Positions 61,190 to 64,000 of a stretch of DNA of 64,000 nt are shown here, one piece after another; the first letter of the stretch is position 1; every line of letters begins with the position of its first letter. Made by a program: the position numbers and the translations under genes. The notes under the pieces are model-generated. The model was given only the letters and a program-made list of their open reading frames with translations, made no database searches and had not been told where the DNA came from. The stretch covers positions 22,129,130 through 22,193,129 of the forward strand of contig CM043874.1 of NCBI GenBank assembly GCA_023846275.1. Direction: 5' to 3'. The stretch comes from Vanilla planifolia. Lineage: Eukaryota > Streptophyta > Magnoliopsida > Asparagales > Orchidaceae.

Positions 61190-61680
61190 CTTTATCATTA
61201 ACCCATCAATAACCCCAACCCATTGGATCTACAGCAGCCTTCACCCATCAATTTGATTGTCAATAGCACCCCATCACCTCACTTGCTCCACTTTCCCATA
61301 GCCAACAGCCATCACTCATTTCCTTTGCACAGCCAAACTCACGCAACCAAGCCTAGCATCCATCGCACAAGTCATCTCCTACAGCCTCACAAGCATCCCC
61401 TCACCTAAGACAATGCCCCCCACCATGTAAAGGCCACTCCCTGCTTCATCTCCATATAGCTGGAACTTTGTGCTGCAACAACTCTAAGACAAAGCCCCTC
61501 ACCATCTCATATCCCCTCATAGCATCTCCGTACTACAAAACCTTTCCTTCAACCCCTCATTTATCCCTCCATGTTTTTGGCATCAACCATGCTGCTATGT
61601 CACTTCAATTGCTGCCTCCTATTCTTGGAACCAATGATAGACTGTCTCTTTTTCCTCCTTTGCTGAAAAAAGGGTAAACC
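61190..61680. other. C-rich, compositionally distinct tract
   Basis: The + strand is rich in C and poor in G (catcac, ccccaac, cctcac motifs) in contrast with the AT-rich flanks. It is open for short stretches on the + strand, but the Pro/His/Ser-rich frames look like composition, not a gene. Origin is unknown. Confidence 0.5.
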
Positions 61681-62710
61681 CTAGTCTTCACAATCTTCTT
61701 AGCTTAAAAAAGGGATTCTCTCTCCTCTCCTATGACTTATACTATCTTCTTACATAGGCTAGTTGAGTAACCTTCTCTTAAGGAGTCAAAAAATCACTCA
61801 TAATCCACAACCAATTAACTTTTTTGCATTTGCTTTTTATCCACATTGCCATCCATTTCAAACAAATTTGTTATTAACTTGACCATCAAGTTGATCGATC
61901 CAAACTAACCTTTGTGATGCTAGTCATTCAAAATGTCTGTCATAGACCACAACAAATTACATTTTAACATATAAAACTAAACATTTTTATATCTTTTACA
62001 GATGTCATGTACTTTTTAATTATTATTCTATTTTTATTTATCTACTACATATTGTATTTTTATATTGTTTTTTCTACTTATAACTAATGATTTATTTGTT
62101 GAGTATATTATGCTTATTATCTACTTACATTATAAATTAAGATACAAATATTTATAGAGTTAAGAGTTATTTTATTTGAGAGTTCTGTGAGATGCTTCAT
62201 ATACAAGAAACTTTTTTTGCATCTGTATATCAAATATTGTAGAAAAATGTTATTTTAGATTTTATTTTATATAGCAGCTTAAGATTAGCACATTATTTCT
62301 TATGCAATTATTCTATCAATGGTATATATGAATTTGTTATGTTTTTTGTTATTACTTTTACTATTTTTCCAATTAATTTGGTATTTCTAATTATTTTATC
62401 AAGTTTAATTAAGGTTAATTTTGGTGGGATGTGATATGGTAGTATTAGAGGGCAAGGCTGAGAAACAAGAAGGGGCTTTTAAGTGAAGACATTGATGTTG
62501 CATATGCACAACTTTATTATTTATATAAATGCTGCCTTTTGCTGAAAAGTTGGACGTATTATTATTGAAAAGAAATAGATAATCTTGAAACTAGGAAGAA
62601 CTGCTAAGGTTTCAATGAGAGCTAAATCTCATGCCAACACAAGAAGGGGAAGAGAGACTAAGAGAATATCTAAAGAGCAAAGAGATTAAAAAAACATGAA
62701 TCAAGGGCTA

Positions 62711-62805
62711 CCTGGCTTGCTATGTATTTCAAGTAGTGAGTTTAATCTAAGGAAAATTTCACTTAGTCCTTCCTGGCTCGCTATGTATTTCAAGTAGTGA
62801 GTTTA
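62711..62805. repeat. 34-bp direct repeat, 61 bp apart
   Basis: The block starting cctggct(t/c)gctatgtatt and ending gtagtgagttta occurs at 62711-62744 and 62772-62805 with one mismatch. In addition, tcaagggcta lies at 62701-62710 and again at 62832-62841, so the pair is itself bracketed by a short repeat. Confidence 0.95.
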
Positions 62806-63010
62806 AAAAAACAGAGATGCTTTGTGTTTTATCAAGGGCTAGGTGAATCCATCAAAGCTACCTTGATCATATACAAGATTACTGATTATATTGAGTTTGT
62901 TAAGTAAGCTAAGTCAATGGAACAAGATCTAGAAATCTGTGGAGCTTGTAAGGCAACAGTTGAGGGAAACAATAGACAAATCTATGCCAATAAAAAGCAT
63001 AAATACTTTC

Positions 63011-63099
63011 AAGAAAATCTTCCACAAAGGAAAAAGTGGCAAATATTTGATAAATTGATAAAAAAATTCGCAATGTTTTCCTTTGTGGAAGATTTTCTT
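63011..63099. repeat. Perfect 24-nt inverted repeat (hairpin)
   Basis: Positions 63011-63034 (aagaaaatcttccacaaagg plus aaaa) are the exact reverse complement of 63076-63099, with a 41-nt AT-rich loop. It is open on both strands only because of the palindromy. It could be a young foldback or MITE core, or a small-RNA hairpin; neither is proven. Confidence 0.95.
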
Positions 63100-63369
63100 C
63101 AAAAAGTGGTAGATTTTTTGCCATGCCCAATGCAGCTAGTAGGACTTAGGTGCCAACAGTAGTAAGATGGACAATAAATGTAGCAAGAAGATAGCCAAAT
63201 GTGCAAAATGTGGTAAATTTTATTGAATTTAATGAGAATTTTAAACCGTAAGAGGGAAGGGTGAATTGTGCCATGTCAAGCAAATGTAAAATCAAAATGT
63301 GAAATTCTTAGAACCTTTTAATAACCTTTTATTGGTTAGAACACCTATGTTGTATTAATAATAAAAAGT

Positions 63370-63830
63370 GCAATAGAAAACAAGTCACAGGTGGTTTGGC
63401 ATAAACCCATGCCTACATCCACCCCTGATCAACTTGACCAAGCTTCCACCAATTCATTCCATTTTGTGGTAGCTAGTAGGGATAAACCAATTATAAACAG
63501 GTTGCTCAGAGGACACACCACAAAACCACTTAAAAGAGTTACAAAGGCTAAGAAAAACTGGGTACAACTCTTGCAAATAAGAATATGTATAACACCTATA
63601 CCTTGATTCTTTAATAAAAAAAAGTGGCACAAAGCTAAATATGTGAAGAAGATTTAAAACTAAAAAACCAAATTACATCAAGAGAAGTTGAGCTTAAAAG
63701 GATTAAGAAGCAATTCACTTTGAATGTACAGCTCCAACAGAGAAGTGTATCGTTGAGAACTTGTTCTTGCCTTGTCATTTTCCAAATTTTATCATTAGCC
63801 TTTTCAATCCAAACTTCACTCATATTTATA
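63370..63830. repeat. Dispersed repeat, copy 2 (partner at 320-760)
   Basis: It contains ggtttggcat...atgcctacatccac at about 63,395-63,420, followed by the same ordered blocks as the left-end copy in the same orientation. No open frame of note. Confidence 0.6.
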
Positions 63831-64000
63831 CTAATGTAAGACCCAACGACGAATATAAAGCTTACAACGACTAATTGAGCTTTCCAAGTAGTCTAAAATA
63901 GTTGTTACAACCTCAAGTTTACGTTCATAGTAATTGACGCAGGATTGTACAAGAACGATATGCATTAGACTAGTATTGCCCTGACGATGATTCAGTACAA

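Noticed and set aside
62909-63162. Opposing open frames of 73 and 81 codons
   Set aside because: They coincide with the perfect inverted repeat, which makes both strands look alike; no family similarity.
1-64000. tRNA, rRNA, CRISPR arrays, operons, defence or biosynthetic clusters
   Set aside because: No cloverleaf, rRNA core or regularly spaced spacer array was recognised, and the spliced plant genes make prokaryotic systems irrelevant. I cannot exclude small RNA genes that need a covariance-model search.

Overview
This is nuclear DNA from a flowering plant, AT-rich outside exons, with introns swollen by old, decayed transposable elements. The evidence is spliced GT-AG genes with long introns, a plant-type p300/CBP histone acetyltransferase, a nuclear CemA-like chloroplast gene, Ty3/gypsy and Ty1/copia fossils, and L1- and RTE-type LINE pieces. 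Nothing bacterial is present. The species cannot be named from sequence alone.

The window has two real host genes in convergent orientation. The first (+ strand, about 3.2-40.8 kb) is a complete HAC-family histone acetyltransferase gene (HAC1/HAC12-like). I could assemble 16 coding exons, all with GT-AG borders and matching phases, from an ATG at 4504 to a TAA at 40271-40273, encoding about 1,724 residues. Domain order is KIX-like N-terminus, Gln/Ser-rich linker, TAZ1, PHD-type zinc region, KAT11/HAT, ZZ, ZZ, TAZ2. Three giant introns (8.6, 7.7 and 11.1 kb) make up about three quarters of the gene. Intron 1 holds an LTR-element fossil ending close to exon 2. Intron 5 holds tandem repeats. Intron 12 holds a diverged kilobase-scale direct repeat and a decayed Ty3/gypsy element.

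The second gene (- strand, 47177-56069 and continuing past the right edge) is the C-terminal part of a nuclear CemA/PcxA-like chloroplast protein, probably DLDG1. Four exons are visible; the first half of the gene is not found and probably lies beyond 64,000. A 7.4-kb intron carries a Ty1/copia fossil in antisense. The next upstream intron carries an RTE-type LINE remnant in sense.

Between the genes (40.3-47.2 kb) lie the HAC 3' UTR, a second diverged copy of that UTR, several microsatellite and tandem-repeat tracts, and a 5'-truncated LINE piece with an RNase H domain and target-site duplications. The left end (1-3.2 kb) and right end (58-64 kb) are gene-poor; both carry a copy of the same dispersed repeat. 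I found no RNA genes, CRISPR arrays or new multi-gene system. The points most worth following are the stop-free, frame-preserving intron inside the HAC zinc-finger region, the duplicated 3' UTR, and a perfect 24-nt inverted repeat near 63.05 kb.
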